Positions 1 to 7,976 of a stretch of 37,946 nt of DNA are shown piece after piece. Each line of letters starts with the position of its first letter. Within the stretch, counting starts at the first letter, position 1. The stretch is from Nitrospira sp. bin75. Its GTDB lineage: Bacteria > Nitrospirota > Nitrospiria > Nitrospirales > UBA8639. The notes below the pieces were generated by a model. It made no database searches. It saw nothing but the letters and a program-made list of their open reading frames with translations, and was not told the DNA's origin. The translations under genes were made by a program, and so were the position numbers. The stretch covers positions 1 through 37,946 of the forward strand of contig MPMZ01000028.1 in the NCBI GenBank assembly GCA_002238765.1. Direction: 5' to 3'.

Positions 1-117
1 CGGGGGACCCTGGATGACCGGACGTTGACGATCATCCCGGTCCGGCAGTGGCATCAACCGGAAACCCCACAGGCGATGTCAACCATGTGTCCGGTTTCGT
101 TTGTAAACCATGTCCGG
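1..117 (+). mobile_element. Right end of an insertion sequence, transposase C-terminus only
   Basis: A reading frame is open from the left window edge (frame 1) and runs through TLTIIPVRQWHQPE into two near-identical direct repeats at 77-94 and 102-117, both of the form TGTmAACCATG..TCCGG. Such tandem TGTnAACCATG repeats are what I associate with ends of IS481/IS1202-like elements, so I read this as the last residues of a transposase and the element's terminal repeat. The family assignment is from memory and weak. Most of the element lies outside the window. Confidence 0.35.
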
Positions 118-150
118 CTTGCACAGGTGGGGGGGCAGCGATTGAGCTGC

Positions 151-232
151 GTAGGTCGGGTTAGCCCTTCGACTACGCTTCCTTCGACTACACTCAGGAC
201 AGGCAGGACAGGCGTAGCGTAATGCGACAATC
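151..232. repeat. Dispersed intergenic repeat, GTCGGGTTA...GTAATGCGAC type
   Basis: The outer arms GTAGGTCGGGTTAGCC and GCGTAGCGTAATGCGACA form an imperfect inverted repeat. Between them lies a second repeat type (CTTCGACTACGCT and CACTCAGGACAGG), here partly duplicated. The same composite element occurs at 1013-1070, and its parts recur near 14340, 25475-25530 and 27535. It looks like a REP-like palindromic element with no coding content. Confidence 0.6.
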
Positions 233-279
233 TGAACGACGAGATTCCTTTGGACAGCGGGTCGAGTAGGCAGCATGGT

Positions 280-308
280 TTGACAAGGTAGCTTCCAGTT
301 GCTACTTT
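280..308 (+). promoter_or_regulatory. Promoter with embedded operator dyad for the Phd-VapC pair
   Basis: TTGACA at 280-285 is followed after exactly 17 bases by TACTTT at 303-308. The spacer holds an inverted repeat GTAGC (289-293 region) and GCTAC (301-305), a likely binding site for the antitoxin itself, as is usual for autoregulated type II toxin-antitoxin operons. The start codon lies at 316, only eight bases after the -10 box, so the transcript would have almost no leader. No ribosome binding site is visible upstream of that ATG. Confidence 0.5.
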
Positions 309-315
309 ATTATCC

Positions 316-609
316 ATGAGATCGGTTGGCATCAAAGTGCTCAACAGTCGGCTGAGCGAGTATGTGCGGCTGGCGGCATCGGGGGAAATCGTTCTGGTGA
401 CCGATCGCGGCCGGGTAATCGCAGAAATCGGTCCTCCCCAAGAAACCAGAAGCCCGATACTGGCCGATGCCCTGTTAGCCGAGGCGGTACGTAGCGGATG
501 GTTGACGCCACCGATACTGCCCGGCGCAGGGAAGCCTCCAACGCCGGAACCGGTTGCACCACTCCAGGACCTGCTCGGCGAATTGGATGGTGATAGAAGC
601 GACCGGTGA
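316..609 (+). CDS. Antitoxin of the Phd/YefM (VapB-like) family
   Basis: This 97-residue protein has the Phd/YefM pattern: an N-terminal strand (SVGIKVLNSRLSEYVRLAA) followed by GEIVLVTDRGRVIAEIGPP, the conserved turn with a VxxRGRxVAxI core. This N-terminal half dimerises and binds operator DNA; the C-terminal half (about 50-97, rich in E, D and P) would wrap around and block the toxin. The frame overlaps the next gene by four bases (GTGA), the usual translational coupling of such pairs. The ATG at 316 is preferred because the family motif begins immediately after it, although no Shine-Dalgarno is seen. The partner is the PIN toxin directly downstream. Confidence 0.9.
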   Translation: MRSVGIKVLNSRLSEYVRLAASGEIVLVTDRGRVIAEIGPPQETRSPILADALLAEAVRSGWLTPPILPGAGKPPTPEPVAPLQDLLGELDGDRSDR

Positions 610-1001
610 TCTACGTCGATACCTCTGTTGTGCTCGCCCAGCTCCTGGCCGAAGACCGGCGTCCGCCCGCCCGTCTCTGGAATGAAATCCTGGTAGCCAG
701 CCGCTTGATGGAATACGAGATCTGGACCCGCCTGCATTCCCGCCAACTCGCCGAATCTCATGGTGACGCGGCTCGCTTACTCATCGGGCGAATTGCGCTG
801 CTGGAACTTTCCTCACCCGTGCTTGCGCGTGCGCTGGATGCCTTTCCCACGTCCGTGCGGACGCTGGACGCCCTGCATCTGGCGTCATGCGACTACTTGC
901 GCAATCAAGGCCAGTCGATTGCTCTTGCCAGCTATGACGCCAGGATGATCGCTCTCGCCCGCGCGATGGACATTCCCATCTTCGACCTGGAATCCGCCTG
1001 A
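606..1001 (+). CDS. vapC: VapC-family PIN-domain ribonuclease toxin
   Basis: This 131-residue PIN-domain protein starts with a GTG that overlaps the antitoxin stop. The metal-binding acidic residues are visible: D5 in MIYVDTSVVL, an E in LMEYEIWTRL (about residue 38), D in RTLDALHLAS (about 88) and D in ALASYDARM (about 106). PIN toxins cleave RNA (often tRNA or rRNA) and are held inactive by the cognate antitoxin. Length and motif order are typical of VapC. It ends 12 bases before a dispersed repeat. Function as a toxin is family knowledge; the exact RNA target cannot be read from the sequence. Confidence 0.9.
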   Translation: MIYVDTSVVLAQLLAEDRRPPARLWNEILVASRLMEYEIWTRLHSRQLAESHGDAARLLIGRIALLELSSPVLARALDAFPTSVRTLDALHLASCDYLRNQGQSIALASYDARMIALARAMDIPIFDLESA

Positions 1002-1012
1002 CACCCAACAGG

Positions 1013-1070
1013 GTAGGTCGGATTAGCCCTTCGACTACGCTCAGGACAGGCGTAGCGTAATCCGACAATC
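1013..1070. repeat. Dispersed intergenic repeat, second full copy
   Basis: This is a compact copy of the element at 151-232. Its arms GTAGGTCGGATTAGCC and GCGTAGCGTAATCCGAC are better inverted repeats here (GTCGGATTA against TAATCCGAC). The centre carries CTTCGACTACGCTCAGGACA. The two copies flank the Phd-VapC module on both sides, which may reflect how the module was inserted or simply that repeats accumulate in gaps. Confidence 0.65.
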
Positions 1071-1190
1071 CTAGCATAACCAGACAGTGTAGCTTGGTGC
1101 AGGCGAAGAGCCTGCATGAGGAACTGGCATGAAAAAGCCCACGACACCCGAATTGGTCATTCTGAGCCGGAGGCGAAGAATCTCCTTGCT

Positions 1191-1300
1191 GTCATCCCCG
1201 ACCAGATCGGGGATCCAGTTCTTTCTGTCGGGAATGACGGAAGGAGGCAGTGAAAATTGTCAACGCCTGTCCTGAGCGTAGCCGCGCGAAGTCGAAGGGA
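1191..1300. repeat. Two further dispersed repeat types in a gene-free stretch
   Basis: Positions 1191-1240 hold a GTCATCCCCGA...GATCGGGGATCCAG palindromic repeat that recurs around 16706, 23360 and 27673. Positions 1266-1300 hold CCTGTCCTGAGCGTAGCC followed by GCGAAGTCGAAGGG, which recurs at 25620-25652 and, diverged, at 27535-27570. The whole interval 1002-1773 shows no convincing gene apart from these repeats, the AT-rich tract at 1364-1480 and an operator-like dyad at 1725. Confidence 0.55.
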
Positions 1301-1363
1301 ATGAACGCTCACAGACAACGACCGGATGGGAATCTGCGGAAGGTGCAACGAAAGCGTGGCGAA

Positions 1364-1480
1364 CTGTACAAAATGTAGAAAAGTTTACAATATGTACAAA
1401 ACTTTGCAAAATGTAAACTTTGTACAATTTGTCACAAACTTTACAAAAATAAAGTTTTTAAAGAAATGTAAAAAAGTAAA
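1364..1480. other. AT-rich tract of iterated TGTACAAA / ACTTTGyACAA motifs
   Basis: In sharp contrast to its GC-rich surroundings this stretch is built from repeated short words: GTACAAAATGTA, GTTTACAATATGTACAAA, ACTTTGCAAAATGTAA, ACTTTGTACAATTTGT and ACTTTACAAAA. TGTACAAA and its complement TTTGTACA both occur, so the tract has local dyad symmetry. An 86-codon frame (1326-1586) crosses it, but its protein is only a translation of the repeats (N-, V-, K-rich) and I do not accept it as a gene. The tract could be a multi-site protein-binding region, an old replication or transfer site, or slippage-generated DNA. Confidence 0.4.
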
Positions 1481-1724
1481 AATGGTGCCAAATGTTCAAG
1501 ATGAACACATGGCGCAAAACGTCACGAAGAACGGGAAAGGGCAGAAGAGTAAGATCTGGGTCTCTTCTCGGATAGACCTCTGCTAAAGTGTGCGGGGGAC
1601 AAGCGTCGAGGCCAGACTTTGAGTCATTTAAAATGAAGTTGCATTCAGAATCGAGGTGTCTGCGAAATGGTCGGCTGAAGAATGATGCACAATGAGGGCT
1701 TGAACGGTTGATCTTGATAGTATA

Positions 1725-1740
1725 TAGTATTGTGATACTA
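1725..1740. promoter_or_regulatory. Perfect operator-like inverted repeat TAGTAT-TGTG-ATACTA
   Basis: The arms TAGTAT (1725-1730) and ATACTA (1735-1740) are exact complements around TGTG. A second, looser arm pair (GATAGTATATAGTA and TACTAACTATATC) surrounds it across 1717-1759. The dyad lies 34 bases before the ATG at 1774, in a position suited to a repressor controlling the small-gene cassette that follows. The binding protein is not known. Confidence 0.4.
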
Positions 1741-1773
1741 ACATTGTACTAACTATATCATGGGGGTGGCAAA

Positions 1774-2016
1774 ATGAAGGTGGCATTTAGCGAGCCCGCA
1801 AGAAGTAATCCGGGTTGTGAACTCCGTCTGGGGGTCGCATCATGGGATCAAGGTAGCAACAGCTTGAGATCCGTGAAGTTTGCTTGGTTCAGCAAAGATG
1901 GGAAGGTCGCCCGCGGGGGTGAATTTCCAGTTGAAGCCCTTCCTCAAGCACTCGATTTTGCGATCAGGAAAGGATACGTAAGTCTCGACTTTAGACAAGA
2001 AGAGCATAGTAGGTAA
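1774..2016 (+). CDS. Small unrecognised protein, 80 residues
   Basis: The ATG at 1774 follows a good ribosome binding site (GGGGGTGG at 1761-1769). The protein has no transmembrane segment. The pattern SLRSVKFAWFSKDGKVARGG followed by EFPVEALPQALDFAIRKGYV loosely resembles the strand-strand-helix layout of the PC4-like single-strand DNA-binding coactivator fold, but I would not name it on that basis. It is the first of three same-strand small genes (to 3192) with visibly lower GC than the housekeeping genes, and it sits behind an operator-like dyad. Function unknown. Confidence 0.55.
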   Translation: MKVAFSEPARSNPGCELRLGVASWDQGSNSLRSVKFAWFSKDGKVARGGEFPVEALPQALDFAIRKGYVSLDFRQEEHSR

Positions 2017-2127
2017 CATACGAACCTGCGGTATGCCCACGCACAGATCCGAATACCTCAATGCCTGACAGCGCTTGAGGATGGCTTAATGATCACACCT
2101 CTCAACTGCAAATGAAGGGAATTTCCA

Positions 2128-2370
2128 ATGAATTACGATCCAGCCCAGATCCTTCATGAAATCTTTAACTATATTAGAGACCACACTGAGGGCGCATATA
2201 CGCTTCAGGAAGCAGGCGTGGCGAAGAACGGTGAGGGCCAAAATTTGAAGGACAATTTGGCAGATAACAACCTTCTTCTTCTCGCATTATGCGCTTATGT
2301 CGAAGAGAAGACTAATGGTGAATATATCATCACCCGTGTAAAGCCCAGGTACGAGGGGACTAAGGAGTAA
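2128..2370 (+). CDS. Small unrecognised protein, 80 residues
   Basis: The ATG at 2128 follows GAAGGGAA, an acceptable ribosome binding site. The protein is acidic-to-neutral, starts MNYDPAQILHEIFNYIRDH and is probably mostly helical, with a short C-terminal strand pair (GEYIITRVKPRYEG). There is no signal peptide or membrane segment. It lies 111 bases after the preceding small gene and 15 bases before the next, so the latter two are probably co-transcribed. I do not recognise the family. Confidence 0.6.
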   Translation: MNYDPAQILHEIFNYIRDHTEGAYTLQEAGVAKNGEGQNLKDNLADNNLLLLALCAYVEEKTNGEYIITRVKPRYEGTKE

Positions 2371-2385
2371 CTGAAGGGAGAGGCC

Positions 2386-3192
2386 ATGAGAGTATCTAAA
2401 CCAAGAACTAAAACAAAAGAAGAAGCCCCAAAGACCAAAAACTTAAAACGATTTATTGTTGAACTTATTCGTCCTGGAAAACCTTCTAGCTTACACCCCG
2501 TTGAACCAGGTTCCAGTCATATGAAAGCTATAGAGGAATTGCCGCTTTTTGATGAGTTCAAAGAAGGGGACGAATTGCGCATCACCCATTTCTCAAACGG
2601 AATAACCTTGGCAACAATTAAAACATTCCTTTTCATTATCGCATCCGCTCTTTTGACGGTCGCATTGAACGCCCAAGATGTACACGCCATCACAAGGGCA
2701 GAGATTCTCGAAGGGTACAAAGCCGAATTGAAGCCGGACTACAATGACCCTTCGCTGAACCCTGCCGCTACCGCCCTGTGTCAATTAATAGCGAGACGCC
2801 TTCACCCTACTTTACCGGACACCTCGCAGTTGGATTACGACCTTGACGAAAAGCAGAACCAGTACTTTGAGAAAATAGCCATCCAACTTGACCTGGACAA
2901 GAAAACAAGGGGGCTTGTCGCATGGCGAATTTTTAGGGACGCTTGCAAGGCTGAAGTCGGCTACTATCAGGAGCCTTCTCGTTGGAATGGATGGAAGGGA
3001 AATTGGATCATCCAGGAGACAGAACAAGAGAAAGCAGAATGGCTACAATACAATCACTATGCAAAAAGGCTTAAGGATCTCTGTGATAAAGAGATAAAAA
3101 TATGGGAGAAAGCCGGTTCGCCGGGAGGGTCTTATGCCTGCAAGAATTGGCCACTAGGTTTTGATGCATGGCTGAATCAATTAAAGCGTTAA
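2386..3192 (+). CDS. Unrecognised protein with one internal membrane segment, 268 residues
   Basis: A strong ribosome binding site (GGGAGAGG) precedes the ATG. The N-terminal 70 residues are cytosolic-type and basic at first (KPRTKTKEEAPKTKN), with a beta-like segment KRFIVELIRPGKP. One hydrophobic helix follows at about residues 75-93 (TIKTFLFIIASALLTVALNA), then a largely helical C-terminal domain (about 95-268) rich in W, Y and charged residues with three Cys residues. The late position of the helix argues for a membrane anchor or a gene fusion, or for a start further downstream where the helix would act as a signal peptide (the context AINAQDVHA resembles a cleavage site). Family unknown; it appears to form a cassette with the small gene upstream. 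Confidence 0.6.
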   Translation: MRVSKPRTKTKEEAPKTKNLKRFIVELIRPGKPSSLHPVEPGSSHMKAIEELPLFDEFKEGDELRITHFSNGITLATIKTFLFIIASALLTVALNAQDVHAITRAEILEGYKAELKPDYNDPSLNPAATALCQLIARRLHPTLPDTSQLDYDLDEKQNQYFEKIAIQLDLDKKTRGLVAWRIFRDACKAEVGYYQEPSRWNGWKGNWIIQETEQEKAEWLQYNHYAKRLKDLCDKEIKIWEKAGSPGGSYACKNWPLGFDAWLNQLKR

Positions 3193-3486
3193 GGTGCTCA
3201 CTAGGAGATACCTCGACAAGGATCAAAAGGTGACTGTGCGGTTGATGAAGCGCAACTAAAGGATCTGCAACGGGTCGCCAACAGCTACAACATGCGCATG
3301 AGTAAGTTTAGCTGAGCCTGCATCCGGAAAAAATCATAAACGGCAAGCGCGCCGCGCCTTGGGACTAAAGCCTACTTGAGGGAGGCAGTAAAAAATCAAA
3401 CCGTTAGTCAGCACGTGCGACGGTATACCTTTGCACCCGAGCAAGATGGTGTCACTTAAAACAGTTTAATTAAGGAGGAACCCAAA
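3193..3486 (+). other. Gene-free interval with a possible tyrosine-recombinase remnant
   Basis: One frame is broken by stops but ends in YLREAVKNQTVSQHVRRYTF (about 3370-3432). This resembles the segment before the catalytic HTFRH motif of integron-type integrases (AVKxA..xxVSxHxxRHTFA). Only about 20 residues match, with no catalytic residues left, so this is suggestive only. Nothing else is seen in the interval, except a ribosome binding site AAGGAGG at 3472-3478 belonging to the next gene. Confidence 0.2.
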
Positions 3487-3885
3487 ATGGCAATTTTCGG
3501 AATTGGTGCTTTTTATAAAAAAGATGCAAGCCAAGCCTTCATTGAGGCGAATTTAGTAGGTATAGGACATAGCGTTGAGGAGGCTCCAGAATTGCACCAG
3601 TTTATGCGGGCCTTAAAGGTCGGAGATGTCGTCTATATTAAGTCATTTTCACCTAAGAGTCCTGAGATATTTATAAGAGGAATCGGTGTGATCACAGATG
3701 ATGAAGAAGTAAGGGATAGAGAGATAAGGGATGGAAGAGTTTCTTGCGGTCGTAACGTGAAATGGGTGGTCACTCAAGAGTTTCGCATTCCCAAACCTCT
3801 TGGAGAGAAGAATAATGTAAGGAATAACTCTATCTATGAAGAGTTTCAACATGAGGTTCAACGCTTGATCCTTGAGAAATTTTGA
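3487..3885 (+). CDS. Small protein with a PUA/EVE-like beta fold, 132 residues
   Basis: A very strong ribosome binding site (AAGGAGG) lies eight bases before the ATG. The pattern IFGIGAFYKKDASQAFIEA, then GIGHSVEEAP, then KVGDVVYIKSF and IFIRGIGVITDDEE is that of small EVE/PUA-like domains, in which GDVVYIK and IGVI form core strands. Such domains bind modified bases or RNA and are often found in or beside defence genes. No nuclease or NTPase domain is attached, so it would be a stand-alone reader or an accessory protein. The fold call is mine by pattern only. Confidence 0.6.
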   Translation: MAIFGIGAFYKKDASQAFIEANLVGIGHSVEEAPELHQFMRALKVGDVVYIKSFSPKSPEIFIRGIGVITDDEEVRDREIRDGRVSCGRNVKWVVTQEFRIPKPLGEKNNVRNNSIYEEFQHEVQRLILEKF

Positions 3886-3957
3886 AGGGCACCGTGATGA
3901 TGCGGAAATCCATAATGTCGCATAAGAATGATTATGTCAAATAATAAATTTCTTCAA

Positions 3958-4581
3958 CTATGATTCCATTCTGGGCTCGGTTCCCTCAAGCAAACGGAGG
4001 ATATTACCTTTATGTTTGGCAACAACCAGGCCACTCAAGAGAAGGCTGAATATCGTCCACTGTAGATCAGACGTCATGAACCAGCTTATCACCGGCAAGG
4101 CCACAAACGCCATGACCGCTCCCCCTGACGAATATCTCCAGATCCCGACAGTCGTAAGCCAGATCACCACGAGCACACCTCCCATGAGAAAGTGTATTCC
4201 CAGCATTCCTCCCAACGCCGTGGCAACCCCTTTCCCTCCATGAAACCTCAGGAAAATCGGAAAAATATGTCCAAGTACGACCGAAAGTACGGCTAGGAAG
4301 GCCCACGGATTCGAAAAAAAACCCAAGCTTGCGACCCATCCCACCAGCCAACCTTTTCCCAAGTCCCCGCATAACGTGAGAATCCCTGCCTTTTTCCCGC
4401 ATACTCGCAGGACGTTCGTAAAGCCGATGTTTCGACTGCCGGCCTGCCGAGGGTCTGGCGCTCCAAGTATATGCGAAAATACGAGTCCGAACGGAATGGA
4501 CCCAAGCACATAGGCGGCAAGGCAGGTAAGGGGCCCGAGAATCTCAGGTGACATAGCCTGCGACGATGTTACGGATTCCAC
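3958..4581 (-). CDS. plsY: Acyl-phosphate glycerol-3-phosphate acyltransferase PlsY
   Basis: This 207-residue integral membrane enzyme transfers an acyl group from acyl phosphate to glycerol 3-phosphate, the first committed step of phospholipid synthesis. The three family motifs are present: GSIPFG with GSRNIGFTNVLR (about 27-60), GHIFPIFLRFHGGKGVATALG (about 105-125) and KHKGNILRLLEGTE near the C-terminus. Five or so hydrophobic helices are visible. The start overlaps the end of pgsA by 13 bases, so the two phospholipid genes are probably translationally coupled. A slightly long N-terminus (about 10 residues) suggests that the internal ATG at residue 10 could also be used. Confidence 0.95.
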   Translation of the reverse strand: MESVTSSQAMSPEILGPLTCLAAYVLGSIPFGLVFSHILGAPDPRQAGSRNIGFTNVLRVCGKKAGILTLCGDLGKGWLVGWVASLGFFSNPWAFLAVLSVVLGHIFPIFLRFHGGKGVATALGGMLGIHFLMGGVLVVIWLTTVGIWRYSSGGAVMAFVALPVISWFMTSDLQWTIFSLLLSGLVVAKHKGNILRLLEGTEPRMES

Positions 4582-5195
4582 CCTTTTTTGGAAAACTCAT
4601 TCCAAGCTTCAAGAATATATTGTCCTGCAGAAACCAGGGAAAAGATCAGGGCCACGTAAAGAACCACGGTTCCGACCAGATGCACGTTCAGGACGGATAC
4701 GGAAATCGCACCTTCCAAGGTTAGAAGGATGATCGCAATAATCTGAAGTACAACTTTATATTTCCCAAGGGTCCCGGCGGCGATGATCAGGCCTCGACTT
4801 GCGGCGACAGCGCGCATTCCGGTCACGGCCAGGTCGCGGACAATGAGTGCAATCGCCAGCCAAGCCGCGACCCGCTGAAATTGCACGAGCAAGACCAACC
4901 CGGAAATCACGAGAAATTTGTCGGCAAGCGGGTCGATCAAGCGTCCGACTTTGGTGACTTGCGCGCGTTGCCGGGCAATATACCCGTCAAGTAAGTCCGT
5001 CAGGGCAGCCAAGCCAAAAACCGACGCGGCAAGAATTGACCTCATCACTGTCGGCGTTGAAAAGAGCCCGATATACACCGGCACCAACAATATTCGTAAA
5101 AACGTGAGCGAGTTCGGCAAATTGAACGTCCGCTCCACGCGTTTGGAGACGGGAACGGCTTTGGGTTGAGCTTTGGCGACGTGAGCTTGTGGCAT
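4569..5195 (-). CDS. pgsA: CDP-diacylglycerol-glycerol-3-phosphate 3-phosphatidyltransferase
   Basis: This enzyme makes phosphatidylglycerophosphate from CDP-diacylglycerol and glycerol 3-phosphate in the inner membrane. The CDP-alcohol phosphotransferase signature is intact: DLLDGYIAR, then G and D-P-L-A-D in VGRLIDPLADK (D-G-x2-A-R-x8-G-x3-D-x3-D). The family's usual start NLPNSLTFLRI lies about 25 residues from the chosen ATG at 5195, which is two bases after the kdsA stop. A TTG at 5237 would extend it by 14 residues into kdsA and is less likely. It forms an operon with kdsA upstream and plsY downstream. Confidence 0.94.
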   Translation of the reverse strand: MPQAHVAKAQPKAVPVSKRVERTFNLPNSLTFLRILLVPVYIGLFSTPTVMRSILAASVFGLAALTDLLDGYIARQRAQVTKVGRLIDPLADKFLVISGLVLLVQFQRVAAWLAIALIVRDLAVTGMRAVAASRGLIIAAGTLGKYKVVLQIIAIILLTLEGAISVSVLNVHLVGTVVLYVALIFSLVSAGQYILEAWNEFSKKGWNP

Positions 5196-5197
5196 GG

Positions 5198-6052
5198 TTA
5201 CAGGGTGACGTTCGAGCCTTTTCCGGAAACCTGACAAATCTGCTTCAACTCTTCAAGCAACTCTTTCAGTTTGTTCAGCGGGACCATCGTAGGCCCGTCA
5301 GATAGGGCATGATCCGGATTCGGGTGAACCTCCATGAAAAACCCGTCGCAGCCGGCCGCAGCGGCGGCTCGAGCCAACGGGGCAATGAATTCACGCTGGC
5401 CGGCTGAGTGTGTTCCCCCTCCTCCGGGAAGTTGCACACTGTGCGTGACGTCAAAGACGACGGGATAGCCCAACCCTTTCAAGACCGGAAGGGCTCGCAT
5501 ATCGACCGCTAAATTATTATAGCCGAACGAGAACCCTCTTTCAGTGAGGACGATCCGGCAAGTCCCGCTTTCTTCCAATTTTTTGACCACGTTGCCCATA
5601 TCCCATGGAGAAAGAAACTGCCCTTTCTTGACGTTAACGGTTTTTCCGGTTTGCGCCGCGGCGACCAGCAGATCGGTCTGCCTGCACAAAAACGCGGGAA
5701 TCTGCACCACGTCCACGACCTGCGCGGCCTGCCGGACTTCCTCGACACTGTGGACGTCTGTCAGGACTGGGACGCGAACCTTTTCTTTCACCCTTTGAAG
5801 AATGGCCAAGCCTTCTTCAATGCCGGGACCCCGGTAAGAATGAATGGAGCTTCGGTTCGCTTTGTCGTACGACGATTTGAAGATATAGGGAAATCCCACC
5901 GACAGGGCAACCTCGGCCAGTTGAAATGCCGTATCCAAAACCATCTGCTCACTCTCAATCACACAGGGCCCCGCAATCAGGAAATGAGGATGCCCTCCTC
6001 CACCCGGGAAATCCCCTAACGGCACTTCCTGCATCATGGTGTCTTTTTCCAT
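5198..6052 (-). CDS. kdsA: 3-deoxy-D-manno-octulosonate 8-phosphate synthase
   Basis: KdsA condenses phosphoenolpyruvate with arabinose 5-phosphate to give KDO 8-phosphate for the lipopolysaccharide core. The PEP and sugar-phosphate sites are visible: IAGPCVIES, IFKSSYDKANRSS, VNVKKGQFLSPWDM, DVTHSVQLPGG and FFMEVHPNPDHALSDGP. The Cys in GPCVIES (instead of the Asn of the E. coli enzyme) marks the metal-dependent class. I place the start at the ATG at 6052 behind AAAGG; a GTG at 6076 and an ATG pair at 6037 are alternatives. The gene is followed at once by pgsA. Confidence 0.96.
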   Translation of the reverse strand: MEKDTMMQEVPLGDFPGGGGHPHFLIAGPCVIESEQMVLDTAFQLAEVALSVGFPYIFKSSYDKANRSSIHSYRGPGIEEGLAILQRVKEKVRVPVLTDVHSVEEVRQAAQVVDVVQIPAFLCRQTDLLVAAAQTGKTVNVKKGQFLSPWDMGNVVKKLEESGTCRIVLTERGFSFGYNNLAVDMRALPVLKGLGYPVVFDVTHSVQLPGGGGTHSAGQREFIAPLARAAAAAGCDGFFMEVHPNPDHALSDGPTMVPLNKLKELLEELKQICQVSGKGSNVTL

Positions 6053-6076
6053 TAGGGGCCTTTCGCGTCCAATCAC

Positions 6077-6336
6077 TTCCCCTCTCCCTTGAGGGGAGAG
6101 GATGAGCGCCGCGATTTAGGAACCTGATCTGGCAGTCCTGCGTGGGGTTTCTTCTCTTTTCCTCCCCTTTGTAAGGGGAGGTTAGGTGGGGTAGAGCGCA
6201 GTCCCATACAACACCGGTCTAGGCTCTGAACCAAGTTGTGGCTCCATACCATGCTTAAACTCTACCTCCCCTATCCCCTCCTTACAAAGGAGGGGAACCT
6301 CAAGTCCCCCTCATCGTCAAGGGAGAGGAAATTCTA
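6077..6336. repeat. Cluster of GC-rich dispersed palindromes between kdsA and pyrG
   Basis: The gap contains three palindromes. CTCTCCCTTGAGGGGAGAGG lies near 6082-6103, a perfect CCTCCCC-TTTGTAA-GGGGAGG dyad near 6162-6182, and CCCCTCCTTACAAAGGAGGGG near 6277-6298, with a partial copy CGTCAAGGGAGAGG at 6314-6328. The same families recur at 7970, 14395, 21045, 23420, 24060 and 25550. They are non-coding and may form hairpins in the polycistronic transcript. Confidence 0.65.
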
Positions 6337-7947
<1,611 letters not shown>

Positions 7948-7976
7948 TCATGATGATGGCCGTGCGGTTTTCCCCC

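Noticed and set aside
54-761. 235-codon minus-strand frame over the Phd-vapC pair
   Set aside because: It is a shadow of two clear plus-strand genes and repeat sequence, with no domain.
1326-1586. 86-codon plus-strand frame (MGICGRCNESVANCTKC...)
   Set aside because: Its protein is the translation of an AT-rich iterated tract, with no ribosome binding site and no recognisable domain.
4569-5237. pgsA starting at the TTG 5237
   Set aside because: It would overlap kdsA by 40 bases; the ATG at 5195 sits two bases after the kdsA stop and fits the family length.
6077-6336. CRISPR array
   Set aside because: The repeats are palindromic families scattered over the whole window with irregular spacing and no unique spacers.
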